From: an uncultured Olsenella sp.
Lineage (GTDB): Bacteria > Actinomycetota > Coriobacteriia > Coriobacteriales > Atopobiaceae
Assembly: GCA_949290055.1 (NCBI GenBank)
Contig: CASEQJ010000001.1
Span: 1-64,000 of the forward strand
Reading direction: 5' to 3'
DNA length: 64,000 nucleotides
Both the position numbers and the translations under genes were made by a program. The notes beneath the pieces are model-generated. The model worked only from the letters and a program-made list of their open reading frames with translations. It did no database searches and was not told the origin of the DNA. Shown piece after piece: positions 17,780-27,136 of the stretch. Numbering within the stretch: position 1 is the stretch's first letter; every line of letters starts with the position of its first letter.

Positions 17780-20305
17780 TTACCCAATGGGCGAGAAGAG
17801 GTGACCTGACGTGGCTCCCTTGGCGCGCGGCGCGGGACGGCGACCGGCGCTTGCCGCCTCGAGGGCGCGCATGACGCGGGTCACGGCCGCGCGGGTCTCC
17901 GCAGCGTCCATGAGCTGAGCGTCCACGAGCAGGCGCGACACACCGGCCGAGACGAGCTCGCCGACCTGCGGCGTCGCGTCGAGCGGGCGCGCCGTCCAAA
18001 TTCGCGAGCGGCCGTTGACGTCCGTGCGCACGGGCAGGAGGTTGCCGTCAATGTCGCGCAGCGAGAGGTGGCGGACGCGCTCCGGGCAGCGGGCGCAGTC
18101 GTGGCGGCAGCGGCCGAGCGCCTGCAGGACGCAGTGCTCGCTCGTCATGACGCGCTCACGACCGAGAACGGAGAGGCCAACGGGCACGCGCGACGCGCGG
18201 GCGAGCGCACAGACCTCCTCGAGCGTGAGCTCCGGCGAGAGCCAGACGCCGGCCGCGCCCGCCTCGGCAAGCGCCGCCAGGGCGGACGTGTTGTGGACGG
18301 GTATGCAGGAGCGGACCTCGAGGGCCGCGCCGCGGCTGACGGCGAGGGCGAGCTCGGAGACGTTGCCCACCGCCACGGGCTCGCCGGCGCGCACCCACGG
18401 GTCCAGGCGGGCGTGGTCGGCCTCGCGGCAGACCTCGTCCAGCCAGGGTATGACGCCGCCCGGCCACGTGCCCCGCGCGAGGTCGTCCGCGGAGGCGTAG
18501 ACGCGCGTCGCGCCGGCCGCGAGCGCGGCCTCGACGCACTCCGGCGTCGTCACGAGCGCGCACACCTGGGTGTTTTGGGGGTCGTTCGGGGAGAAAGCCG
18601 ACAGGTATGTATGGTCAGGCTCTCCAGCAGAGAGCTCACGATCGGCATAGGGCGCGAGCAGGGCCTCTTCCAGGCGGCGGCAGGCCTCGGCCCGGACCTT
18701 ATGTACGGCCGAGAAGGACATGCCGCAGCCGGCGTCCAGCGCAACGTCCCACTCCGAGGGCGCAAACGCGCTCTGACCCATACGCCCCACGTGCTCGACG
18801 AGGTCCTCCTCGCTGACCGCACGGGTGCGCGCAGCCTCCACGACAAAGCCCTCGGCGCGCGCCGCGGCCGCGCCGTCGAGCGTCTCGAGCTTCACCGCAA
18901 ACGACTGGCCCAGGCACGCCGTCACGCGCACGCGCACCGGACGCCGCCGCACCACGTCCTTCTCGGCCACGCGCGCCGCCTCGTCGAGCGCCGCCTGCGA
19001 GCGGATCACGCGCACGAGCGACCCATCCTCCATGGGACGCGACGTCCGGCAGGTTATGGTCTCCCCCGCCGCGGCGTCGGCCTCGGCATGAGCGGTCAGG
19101 AACTGCGAGGGGTCGGAGACCGGGCGGATCTCCAGCAGGTCACCAGCGCCCACCGGCTCGCTGAGAAGGACCTCCACGTCGGCGCGCGTGAGGCGGCGCA
19201 TGCGCTCGCGCCCGCCGTTGCCGCCGCCGCGTCGCACCACGGCGTCCTCGAGCGCGCGCGACCCCACGACGCGTCCCACCAGCTCACCGCGGTTGTTGGA
19301 GCGCTCGTAGCTCATCATGTCATTGTCCGAGTCGCCCCAGAGGTAGCTCTCGGTGAAGTCGCGGTTGAACGCGCGCCGCAGGCGGCGGTCGCGCGCGGCG
19401 CGGGCCGCGTCCTCGTCGCGCCCGTCGCGCAGCGCGTCCAGCGCGTCGCGGTAGGCGGCCACCACGGAGAAGACGTAGTCGGGCGCCTTCATGCGGCCCT
19501 CGACCTTGAGCGAGCCCACGCCGGCGTCGCGCATTTCGCGCACGTGGTCAATCGTGCGGTAGTCCTTGGGGCAGAGCAGGCGCGTCCCGCCCACGCCGCG
19601 GCTCGTCTCGGGAATGCCCTGTGTGGCCACGCCGGGAATCTCCAGCACCTCGCCCTTCTCGTCCACCAGATCGTAGGGCAGGCGGCACGGCTGCGCGCAG
19701 AGGCCGCGGTTGGCCGAGCGACCGCCGTTCATGGAACTCATGAGGCACACGCCGGAATAGCAGAAGCAGAGCGCCCCGTGCCCAAAGCACTCAAGCTCCA
19801 CGCCCTCCTCGGCAATGCGGGAAATCTCGGCCAGCGAGAGCTCGCGCGAGAGCGTCACGCGGTCCACGCCCCAGACGTCGCGACACCATGCCACGCCCCG
19901 CGCGTCGTGGACGTTGGCCTGCGTGGAGACGTGGGTCTCCACCTCCGGCCACCGGCGGCGGACCTCCGCCATGAGGCCCCAGTCCTGGATGATGAAGGCG
20001 TCGGCGCCCAGCTCCCACGCGCAGCGCACCAGCTTCAGCACGCGCGGCAGCTCCTCGGTGGAGACGGCCACGTTCACGGTCACGTAGACGCGCGCGCCCG
20101 CGAGGTGCGCGCGGCGGCATGCGGCCGAGAAGGACTCGTCGTCAAAGTTCTTGGCCCCGCGACGGGCGTTGAAGTCGTTGCCGAGGCCGCAGTATATGGC
20201 GTCGGCACCGGCGGCGAGCGCGGCGTTGAACGGCTCCGGGCCGCCGGCGGGGGCCAGCAGCTCCGGCACGCCGTGCTCCTCCAGGAATGTGGTTCTTCTC
20301 GCCAT
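17780..20305 (-). CDS. U32-family peptidase, long form
   Basis: 841 residues. The N-terminal TIM-barrel-like U32 domain begins ELLAPAGGPEPFNAALAAGA. The family signature ECFGHGALCFCYSGVC at 172-187 is followed by RSANRGLCAQPCRLPYD. The middle resembles DUF3656. The C-terminal part (about 620-820) is a second barrel-like repeat with a Cys knuckle HCVLQALGRCRHDCARCP. Long U32 proteins include RlhA, which is needed for 23S rRNA C2501 hydroxylation, so an RNA-modification role is likelier than proteolysis. The ATG at 20305 was chosen for its AAGGG site. The dispersed 12-mer overlaps the start codon. Confidence 0.88.
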   Translation of the reverse strand: MARRTTFLEEHGVPELLAPAGGPEPFNAALAAGADAIYCGLGNDFNARRGAKNFDDESFSAACRRAHLAGARVYVTVNVAVSTEELPRVLKLVRCAWELGADAFIIQDWGLMAEVRRRWPEVETHVSTQANVHDARGVAWCRDVWGVDRVTLSRELSLAEISRIAEEGVELECFGHGALCFCYSGVCLMSSMNGGRSANRGLCAQPCRLPYDLVDEKGEVLEIPGVATQGIPETSRGVGGTRLLCPKDYRTIDHVREMRDAGVGSLKVEGRMKAPDYVFSVVAAYRDALDALRDGRDEDAARAARDRRLRRAFNRDFTESYLWGDSDNDMMSYERSNNRGELVGRVVGSRALEDAVVRRGGGNGGRERMRRLTRADVEVLLSEPVGAGDLLEIRPVSDPSQFLTAHAEADAAAGETITCRTSRPMEDGSLVRVIRSQAALDEAARVAEKDVVRRRPVRVRVTACLGQSFAVKLETLDGAAAARAEGFVVEAARTRAVSEEDLVEHVGRMGQSAFAPSEWDVALDAGCGMSFSAVHKVRAEACRRLEEALLAPYADRELSAGEPDHTYLSAFSPNDPQNTQVCALVTTPECVEAALAAGATRVYASADDLARGTWPGGVIPWLDEVCREADHARLDPWVRAGEPVAVGNVSELALAVSRGAALEVRSCIPVHNTSALAALAEAGAAGVWLSPELTLEEVCALARASRVPVGLSVLGRERVMTSEHCVLQALGRCRHDCARCPERVRHLSLRDIDGNLLPVRTDVNGRSRIWTARPLDATPQVGELVSAGVSRLLVDAQLMDAAETRAAVTRVMRALEAASAGRRPAPRAKGATSGHLFSPIG

Positions 20306-20335
20306 ATGCGCCACCCTTCGGAACTCACGCCCTTC

Positions 20336-20465
20336 AAACTCTGACGTATGCGAGAGCGCACCGTCCCCTCCGGATGCCGAGAAGGACGGTGCGCCCAATC
20401 TAGCTGAATATATAGAACACGAAATCACCTTCGGCCCCGGAGCGCTCTCGCATACGCCAGAGTTT
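20336..20465. repeat. 130-bp MITE-like element with 24-bp terminal inverted repeats
   Basis: The ends 20336-20359 and 20442-20465 are inverted copies with one mismatch in 24 bp (core GTATGCGAGAGCGC). The 82-bp interior holds another 11-bp inverted repeat (20356-20366 and 20384-20394, GCGCACCGTCC) and an AT-rich stretch (GAATATATAGAA). It fills most of the 185-bp gap between tyrS and the U32 gene and must contain or precede the U32 promoter. No target-site duplication is obvious. Confidence 0.65.
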
Positions 20466-20490
20466 GCGCACGGCGGCGGGGTCCGTGGCC

Positions 20491-21708
20491 CTAGACCAGG
20501 CGCGCCCAGCGCTTCTTGCCGGACTGAACCGTCGTGCCGGCCGAGAAGAGCGCGGGGTCGACGTTGTAGCACTTGGGCGCCACGGGCTCGCCGCCGATCT
20601 TGACGCCGCCGCCGTCCACGAGACGGCGCGCCTCGCCGGCGGACTTGGCAATGCCCACCTCCACGAGGAGCTTGCCCAGGTAGACCTTGCCCTCGTCGTT
20701 GACCTCGACGACGGAGAGCGGGAACTCGGGCATGTCCTCGGGGGCCTCGGCGCGCTTGAACTGCGCGTCAAAGGCCGCGCTCGCGGCAGCGCCGGCGCCC
20801 TCGCCGTGGTAGAGGTCCACAATGTTGGCGGCCAGCTCGCGCTTGAGCGCGTACGGGTCGGCGGAGCCGTCCGCGAAGGCCGCGTCGATCGCGTCGAGCT
20901 TGTCCATGTCGGCCGTGGAGCAGAGGCGCCAGTAGAGCGGCACCAGCTCGTCGGTAATGGACATGACCTTGCCGTACATGTCCGCCGGCTCGTCGGTGAG
21001 GCCCACGTAGTTGCCGTAGCTCTTGGACATTTTCTTGTGGCCGTCGGTGCCCACCAGAAGCGGCATCGTGAGGGCCACCTGCGGCTCCATGCCCATGGCG
21101 CGCATGAGGTCGCGGCCGGCGAGCAGGTTGAAGATCTGGTCGTTGCCGCCCATCTCCAGGTCCGCCTTCACCACGACGGAGTCGTAGGCCTGCAGCACCG
21201 GGTAAATGAACTCGTGAAGGGCAATCGACTTGCCCTCGGTGTAGCGGTTGTGGAAGTCCTCGCGCTCGAGAATGCGGGCCACGTTGAACTGGCTCATGAG
21301 CTTGAGCATTTCGGCGAGGTTCAGGCCCTTCAGCCAGTCGCCGTTGTGGACGATCTGGGTCTTCTCGGGGTCGAGCACCTTCATGGCCTGCTCGACGTAG
21401 GTCTTGGCGTTGGCCTCCACCTGCTCCTCGGTGAGGGGCGGGCGGGTGGAGTCGCGGCCGGACGGGTCGCCGATAAGGGCGGTGCCGTTGCCAATGATCA
21501 GCGTCACGTTGTGGCCCAGGTCCTGGAACTGGCGCATTTTGCGCAGCGGCACGGCGTGGCCGAGGTGCAGGTCCGGCGAGGTGGGGTCCACGCCGAGCTT
21601 AATGTTGAGGGGCGTGCCCTTCTCGAGCTTCTTCTTGAGCTCGTCGAGCGGCACGATCTGCATCGTGCCGGAAGTGATTACCTTGAGTTGCTCGTCAACT
21701 GGGAGCAT
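20491..21708 (-). CDS. tyrS: Tyrosyl-tRNA synthetase
   Basis: 405 residues, class I synthetase of the TyrZ-like type. HLGH at 48-51 and KMSKS at 226-230 are intact; tyrosine-pocket features LEMGGNDQIFN are present. The C-terminus is an S4-like RNA-binding domain (GKLLVEVGIAKSAGEARRLV). The ATG at 21708 was chosen because GGAGGA lies 7 nt upstream; an ATG five codons earlier has no such site. No T-box leader is visible in the short upstream gap. Confidence 0.96.
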   Translation of the reverse strand: MLPVDEQLKVITSGTMQIVPLDELKKKLEKGTPLNIKLGVDPTSPDLHLGHAVPLRKMRQFQDLGHNVTLIIGNGTALIGDPSGRDSTRPPLTEEQVEANAKTYVEQAMKVLDPEKTQIVHNGDWLKGLNLAEMLKLMSQFNVARILEREDFHNRYTEGKSIALHEFIYPVLQAYDSVVVKADLEMGGNDQIFNLLAGRDLMRAMGMEPQVALTMPLLVGTDGHKKMSKSYGNYVGLTDEPADMYGKVMSITDELVPLYWRLCSTADMDKLDAIDAAFADGSADPYALKRELAANIVDLYHGEGAGAAASAAFDAQFKRAEAPEDMPEFPLSVVEVNDEGKVYLGKLLVEVGIAKSAGEARRLVDGGGVKIGGEPVAPKCYNVDPALFSAGTTVQSGKKRWARLV

Positions 21709-21778
21709 GGCGCTGTCCTCCATAGGGTCTACGTCTCTCTGAACCGCCCGAAGGCGGCGGCACAGCAAACTAGCATAG

Positions 21779-21784
21779 TATAAT
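21779..21784 (+). promoter_or_regulatory. Likely -10 element of the penicillin-binding protein gene
   Basis: Perfect TATAAT 44 nt before the ATG of the PBP gene, preceded by TAG. No convincing -35 sequence is found at 16-18 bp, so the promoter is only partly supported. Confidence 0.4.
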
Positions 21785-21827
21785 GACGAACGACTGTGGA
21801 CGGGACGTCCCGGACAAGGAGTGATAG

Positions 21828-24062
21828 ATGGGAATCAGAACGCGTCGGGCGCACGCGCACTCGAAGACCCACTTCGTTGGGTTTGGCCTTGCGGGGCTGT
21901 TGGGCTTCATAGCCCTTCTCTGCGTGACGCTTGCGCTCTCTCTGGGCGCGGTCGTGTCGAGCTGGCTCGAGGACCTGCCCGACTACACCTCCGCCGACGC
22001 CTTCCTCGTGGCCGAGCCCACGCGCGTCTACGACGCGGACGGCAACGAGATCGTCGCCTACTACCTGCAGAACCGCCGCTCGATCACGCTCGACCAGGTC
22101 TCCGAGTACGTTATCAAGGGCACGATCGACACCGAGGACAAGCGCTTCTACCAGCACAGCGGCGTCGACCCCGAGGGCATTATGCGCGCCGCGGTGGGCC
22201 AGGTCTTTGGCGGCGGCGAGCAGGGCGGCGGCTCCACGATCACCCAGCAGCTCGTCCGCTGGACGGTCCTTTCGGACGAGCAGTTCGAGAACACGCTGCG
22301 CCGCAAGGTCCGCGAGGCCTACATAGCCATTCAGATGGAGAAGACGTACACGAAGGACCAGATCCTCAACATGTACCTCAACACCATCTTCTACGGTAAC
22401 GGCGCCTACGGCATTGAGGCCGCCGCGATCACCTACTTCAACAAGAGCGCCGCCGACCTCACGCTCAACGAGGCCGCCACGCTCGTGGGCATTCCCAACT
22501 CCCCCACCTACTACGACCCCTTCGTGAACTACGAGAACTGCAAGAGCCGCCGCAACCTGGTTCTCTCGCGCATGCTCGAGGCGGGTGACATTACGCAGGA
22601 GGAGTACGACGCCACCTGCGCCGAGGAGATTCCGCTCAACCCCGGCCAGCTCACCGACTCCGACAGCACCTACCCCTTCTTCACCGACTACGTCCGCAAC
22701 CTCCTGCTCCAGGACTTCTCGTCCGACACGATCGCCCAGGGCGGCCTCAGGGTCTACACGACGATCCAGCCGGCCAAGCAGGCCGCGGCCGAGCAGGCGT
22801 GCAGCGACAGAATCGCCGCGGGCGGAAACCCCGACATTGCGGCGGCGCTCGTCTCGATCGACAACTCGAACGGCCACATAGTCGCCATGGTGGGCGGCCA
22901 GAACTACGGCAACGACACCTCGGCCGGCCAGAGCACGGTCAACCTCGCCACGAGCAAGTCCCAGACCGGCTCCAGCTTCAAGGCCATCGTGCTCATGGCG
23001 GCCCTCGAGCAGGGCATGAGCCCGGACGTCCGCATTAACTGCCAGGCCACGCTCCAGGTCACGCCCACGTGGGCGCCGAGCAACATTAACCACATTAACT
23101 ACGGCGTCATTACGCTCCAGCGCGCCACGGCCGTCTCGTCCAACACGGGCTACGTCCAGGTCGCCGAGGCCATAGGCATGGACAAGGTCGCGGACATGGC
23201 GGCGCGCCTCGGCATAGACAACTCGATCGACTCCGGCCTCGCGGCGAGCCTGGGCACCTCGGAGCTCACGCCGCTCGAAATGTGCGAGGCGTTCTCGACG
23301 ATCGCCAACGCCGGCGTCCACCGCAACCCCGTGGCGATCACCAAGATCGAGGACCGCAACGGCAACGTGGTCTACGAGCACACGGACGACCCCGAGCAGG
23401 CCGTCGACTCCGCCGTCGCCGTGGAGGCGACCAAGATCCTCGAGACCGTCGTCACCGAGGGCAGCGCCTCCACGCTGCGCAGCTACTTCCGCTGCAACCA
23501 GCCCGTCGCCGGCAAGACCGGCACGGCGGACAACTACTCCAACCTCTGGTTCTGCGGCTTCACGCCGCAGCTCACCACCGCGGTCTGGGTGGGCAACCCC
23601 CACAGCGGCACCGCGCGCGTCTACTACGGCGGCACGAAGGGCACCACCGCCACGACGGCCGTCCCGATCTGGGGCAACTACATGAACGCCGCGCTCCAGG
23701 GCGTGGGACGGGCGGAGTTCCCCACCTCCGACCACGAGATCGAGTACAAGCCCAACGAGTCGTGGACCTTCCTCGGCACGAGCTCCTCGGTCAACACCCA
23801 GGGCTGGAGCGACCAGCCCGTCGACGACGGCAGCGGCACGCAGGGCCAGACCACGACGACGCAGGAGCCCACCACGCCGACGGCGCCGTCGACCGGAGAC
23901 GACGGCGGTGGCGGTAACACCGGCGGTGGTGGCGGCGAGACAACCGACCCCGACGGCGGCGAGACCACCGATCCCGGCACCAACCCCGGCGGAGGCACCA
24001 ACCCCGGCGGCGGCACCAACCCCGGCGACGGCGGCGGTGGCGAAACCGGAGACGATCAGTAG
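21828..24062 (+). CDS. Class A penicillin-binding protein (glycosyltransferase/transpeptidase)
   Basis: 744 residues. N-terminal membrane anchor (16-43), then a GT51 domain with catalytic E103 in TEDKRFYQHSG and GGGSTITQQLVR. The transpeptidase domain has SSFK (S382), SSN (437-439) and KTGTAD (563-568), so both activities look intact. A long low-complexity tail rich in Thr, Pro, Gly and Asp (about 665-744, NPGGGT repeats) probably spans the wall. It polymerises and crosslinks peptidoglycan at the outer membrane face. AAGGAG precedes the ATG. It is transcribed divergently from tyrS. Confidence 0.95.
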   Translation: MGIRTRRAHAHSKTHFVGFGLAGLLGFIALLCVTLALSLGAVVSSWLEDLPDYTSADAFLVAEPTRVYDADGNEIVAYYLQNRRSITLDQVSEYVIKGTIDTEDKRFYQHSGVDPEGIMRAAVGQVFGGGEQGGGSTITQQLVRWTVLSDEQFENTLRRKVREAYIAIQMEKTYTKDQILNMYLNTIFYGNGAYGIEAAAITYFNKSAADLTLNEAATLVGIPNSPTYYDPFVNYENCKSRRNLVLSRMLEAGDITQEEYDATCAEEIPLNPGQLTDSDSTYPFFTDYVRNLLLQDFSSDTIAQGGLRVYTTIQPAKQAAAEQACSDRIAAGGNPDIAAALVSIDNSNGHIVAMVGGQNYGNDTSAGQSTVNLATSKSQTGSSFKAIVLMAALEQGMSPDVRINCQATLQVTPTWAPSNINHINYGVITLQRATAVSSNTGYVQVAEAIGMDKVADMAARLGIDNSIDSGLAASLGTSELTPLEMCEAFSTIANAGVHRNPVAITKIEDRNGNVVYEHTDDPEQAVDSAVAVEATKILETVVTEGSASTLRSYFRCNQPVAGKTGTADNYSNLWFCGFTPQLTTAVWVGNPHSGTARVYYGGTKGTTATTAVPIWGNYMNAALQGVGRAEFPTSDHEIEYKPNESWTFLGTSSSVNTQGWSDQPVDDGSGTQGQTTTTQEPTTPTAPSTGDDGGGGNTGGGGGETTDPDGGETTDPGTNPGGGTNPGGGTNPGDGGGGETGDDQ

Positions 24063-24094
24063 CCGCCCGCCTAGCCCCACACAGACGCTCGCGC

Positions 24095-24129
24095 GCGGGC
24101 GCCGCTCCCCGATTGGGGACGGCGCCCGC
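24095..24129 (+). terminator. Terminator of the penicillin-binding protein gene
   Basis: Stem GCGGGCGCCG with an inner CCCC/GGGG extension around a GATT loop, followed by AGTTT. It starts 32 nt after the PBP stop codon. Confidence 0.7.
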
Positions 24130-24210
24130 AGTTTCATGAATCGGCGCTGGCGTATCATGCGATAAGAGTTTTTCTGTCAAGTACGCGTAAGCACACGTCA
24201 TGGAGGACGC

Positions 24211-25296
24211 ATGACATACAACGATCACGGCGGGCGACCCCGCCAGGAGCTCGCCCCGCGCTCGGGGTCCTCGCGCCCCCAGGGCTCGCGCGGGCGCGTC
24301 CCCGCGCAGGGCACCTACCATGGGCCGCGAGGCACCCGCCAGCGCCCCTCCTCCTCGCGTCGCTCGTCCGGCCCCGGCTACCCCCTGCGCAGCCGCAGCA
24401 TTAACTTCCAGAGCGGGCGGGCCCGCCGCCTGAGCGCCAACCGTCGCCTCCTCATTCTCGCCGCGCTGGCCCTCGTTCTTCTCGTCCTCCTGATCGTGGG
24501 AATCTCCAGCTGCGTCCGCGGCTGCAGTGCCGAGCAGACGACGACCGAGGTGAACCCCGTGGACGAGCGCGTTGCCGTTGGGGTCTCCGAGGACCTCACC
24601 AAGCAGTTCTCCACCGAGCTCGACCGGGGCGAGAAGCTCGCCGACATAGCCGCCCACGCGGACGAGTACGAGAACCAGGGGCTTCTCGAGCTTGCGCTCA
24701 CCCAGCCCGCCGCCATTGACTTCGTGGCGGCCTATCCGGAGGCCGAGAAGAGCGCCCAGCCGTATGGCGAGAGCGTCAGCAAGGGAACCGTGCCGCAGCT
24801 CTATTGCTGGGACTCCCGCTGGGGCAACGTCGACTACGCCGGCGGACCCCTGGCGCTCACCGGCTCCGGTCCCGCCTCGCTCTCCATGGCCTACATGGCG
24901 CTCACGGGCAACGGCGACCGCACGCCGGCCGACTTTGCCCAGTCGATCACGGACGCCGACATGGCGAGCGGCGACTCCCTCATGTCTGGAACGTTCCTGT
25001 CCGACTCGCTTGGTGACTTTGGTCTCAGCTGCTCGACGTACACCTCCAACGCCGACAACCTCACCCAGGTGCTCGACACAGGCACCTACCTGCTGATCGA
25101 AGTCCAGGCCGGCATGCTCACGGACGAGACCCACTGGGTGATCGCCGTGTCCGAGAACTCCGACGGCTCGGTGCAGGTCTACGACCCCACCTCGACGGAC
25201 GTCAGCTCGAGGTCCTGGGACCCCGCCACGATCGCCGGCGCCAGCGACACCCTCTACGCCCTCAGCGCCGCCGACTCCGACTCCAGCTCCGAGTAA
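24211..25296 (+). CDS. Membrane-anchored C39-like (papain-like) protein with nucleophile replaced by serine
   Basis: 361 residues. A basic, Gly/Arg/Ser-rich cytoplasmic N-terminus (1-77), one transmembrane helix (about 78-98), then an extracellular domain. Residues about 195-345 have the peptidase_C39_2 layout: YCWDSRWGNVDYAGG, then LTGSGPASLSMAYMAL, then THWVIAV and VYDPTS. The family nucleophile (GCGPT) is Ser219 here (GSGPA), while His308 and Asp325 remain. It could be a binding pseudo-enzyme or an unusual serine variant. GGAGGA precedes the ATG. It lies 148 nt after the PBP gene and may act at the cell wall. Confidence 0.75.
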   Translation: MTYNDHGGRPRQELAPRSGSSRPQGSRGRVPAQGTYHGPRGTRQRPSSSRRSSGPGYPLRSRSINFQSGRARRLSANRRLLILAALALVLLVLLIVGISSCVRGCSAEQTTTEVNPVDERVAVGVSEDLTKQFSTELDRGEKLADIAAHADEYENQGLLELALTQPAAIDFVAAYPEAEKSAQPYGESVSKGTVPQLYCWDSRWGNVDYAGGPLALTGSGPASLSMAYMALTGNGDRTPADFAQSITDADMASGDSLMSGTFLSDSLGDFGLSCSTYTSNADNLTQVLDTGTYLLIEVQAGMLTDETHWVIAVSENSDGSVQVYDPTSTDVSSRSWDPATIAGASDTLYALSAADSDSSSE

Positions 25297-25327
25297 CGCG
25301 AGGCAGACGCGCGCCGTCGAGACACGC

Positions 25328-25394
25328 GGAGCCCCGCCGTTTCCTAAGAGGAAGTTTTGCAAAGCGCACTTCCTCGTGGAAACGGCGGGGCTCC
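25328..25394. terminator. Large bidirectional terminator hairpin
   Basis: Perfect 17-bp GC-rich stem (25328-25344 with 25378-25394) enclosing a second 8-bp stem GAGGAAGT/ACTTCCTC around TTTGCAAAGCGC. An outer CGAGGCA/TGCCTCG pair extends it. It separates the convergent C39-like gene and phosphoglucomutase. Confidence 0.85.
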
Positions 25395-25414
25395 TTGCCT
25401 CGCATGAGCGTGAC

Positions 25415-27136
25415 CTACGAGAGGATCTTCTCGGCGGCCTCCTGGAGCTTGGCGCGCACGGCCTCGGACTCGGCGCGCGTGGCACCCTTGGAGAAGAGAT
25501 AGGCCTTGACCTTGGGCTCGGTGCCGGACGGGCGGAAGATCACCTTGTTGTCGTCCTCGAGGCGGAACTCAATGACGTTGGCCGGCGGGAGCACTTGCGC
25601 GGCCTCCTTCTGCAGGCCGGAGACGCGCGGCATCTCAGGGCCGGTGGCGTAGTCGGTCATGCCGGTGACCTTGTAGCCGGCGATCTCCGCGGGCGGGTTC
25701 TTGCGCAGCCCGTCCATGATCGAGGCCATCTTGTCGGCGCCCGCCGCACCCGGGAAGGAGGCGTTGACGGTGCCGTTGAGGTAGTAGCCGTACTTCTGGT
25801 AGAGGGCGTCCATGGCCTCGTAGAGGTCCATGCCGCGCTCGGCGTAGTAGGAGGCCATCTCGACGCAGAGCATGGTCGCGACGATGGCGTCCTTGTCGCG
25901 AGCGTGCGTGCCCACGAGGTAGCCGTAGGACTCCTCGAAGCCCATGAGGAAGCGGTCCTCCTCGCCCTCGTCCTTCAGCTGGTCGATCTGGTCGCCAATG
26001 TACTTGAAGCCGGTGAGCACGCGCCTCATTTCAAAGCCCCAGTCGCGCGCGAGGGCGTCCGGCATGGAGGACGAGACGATCGTGGAGACGGCGACCTTGC
26101 GCGCCACGTCCTCGCCGCGCTCGGCGGCCATGGTGGCGAGCCAGTCCATGAGCAGCACGCCCATTTCGTTGCCCGAGAGCAGCACGTAGTCGCCGTCGTG
26201 CGGAATTGCGGTGCCCATGCGGTCGGCGTCGGGGTCGGTGGCCACGACGAGGTTGGGCTTGACCTCCTCGGCGAGCTTGAGGGCAAGGTCGAGCGCCTCG
26301 CGGAACTCGGGGTTGGGATAGGTGCAGGTCGGGAAGTTGCCGTCCGGCTGGGACTGCTCGGGAACGACGGAGACCTTCTCGACGCCGATCTCCTTGAGGA
26401 TGCGGGTCACGAGCTCCATGCCGGTGCCGTTGAGCGGCGTGTAGACCACGGAGTAGTCGTCGGACGCCTTGAAGCCGGGGACGGAGACCTTCTTTATGTT
26501 CTCAATGAAGCTGTCGAGAACCTCTTCGGGCGTCCACTCGATCAGGCCCTTCTCGATGCCCTCCTCAAAGTCCATGACGTCGACGGCAAACGGGTCGACC
26601 TTGGCAATGTTCGCAGAGATCTCCGCCGCGGCCTCGTCGGTGATCTGGCCGCCGTTATCGTTGTAGACCTTGTAGCCGTTGTAGGGCGCCGGGTTGTGGG
26701 AGGCCGTGAGCACGATGCCGGCGGAGGTGTGCAGGTGACGCACCGCAAAGGAGAGCGTGGGGACCGGCTCAATGCGCGGGTAGACGTAGACGTGAATGCC
26801 GTTGGCGGCAAGCACGCCGGCGGCCACGCGCTGGAAGTCCTCACCCTTGTTGCGCGAGTCGCGCGCGAGCGCGAGCGTGGGGCTGTCGTAGTGGGCATTC
26901 AGGTAGTCGGCGACGCCCTGGGTGGCCTGAGCGACCACGTAGACGTTCATGCGGTTGGTGCCGACGCCGAGCGTGCCGCGCAGACCGGCGGTGCCGAAGG
27001 CGAGGTCGCGGTAGAAGGCGTCAAAGAGCTTGTCCTCGTTGCCCTCGCTGCAGAGCTCGTTGAGCTCGACCACCAGGTCGGACTCGGTGACGCTGTCCTT
27101 CCAGGCGCTGACCTTGGCCTCAATGCTTGCGTCCAT
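25415..27136 (-). CDS. Phosphoglucomutase/phosphomannomutase
   Basis: 573 residues from ATG at 27136 (MDASIEAKVSAW), preceded by GGGGGAA at 6 nt; an ATG five codons upstream is possible. Active-site serine in TASHNP (144-149), metal-binding DPDADRMG (about 305) and phosphate-binding RPSGTEPKVK (about 530) are all intact. This is the long (about 570-residue) alpha-PGM type (PgcA/PGM2-like), which interconverts glucose-1-P and glucose-6-P. It feeds glycogen, cell-wall and nucleotide-sugar synthesis. Confidence 0.93.
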   Translation of the reverse strand: MDASIEAKVSAWKDSVTESDLVVELNELCSEGNEDKLFDAFYRDLAFGTAGLRGTLGVGTNRMNVYVVAQATQGVADYLNAHYDSPTLALARDSRNKGEDFQRVAAGVLAANGIHVYVYPRIEPVPTLSFAVRHLHTSAGIVLTASHNPAPYNGYKVYNDNGGQITDEAAAEISANIAKVDPFAVDVMDFEEGIEKGLIEWTPEEVLDSFIENIKKVSVPGFKASDDYSVVYTPLNGTGMELVTRILKEIGVEKVSVVPEQSQPDGNFPTCTYPNPEFREALDLALKLAEEVKPNLVVATDPDADRMGTAIPHDGDYVLLSGNEMGVLLMDWLATMAAERGEDVARKVAVSTIVSSSMPDALARDWGFEMRRVLTGFKYIGDQIDQLKDEGEEDRFLMGFEESYGYLVGTHARDKDAIVATMLCVEMASYYAERGMDLYEAMDALYQKYGYYLNGTVNASFPGAAGADKMASIMDGLRKNPPAEIAGYKVTGMTDYATGPEMPRVSGLQKEAAQVLPPANVIEFRLEDDNKVIFRPSGTEPKVKAYLFSKGATRAESEAVRAKLQEAAEKILS

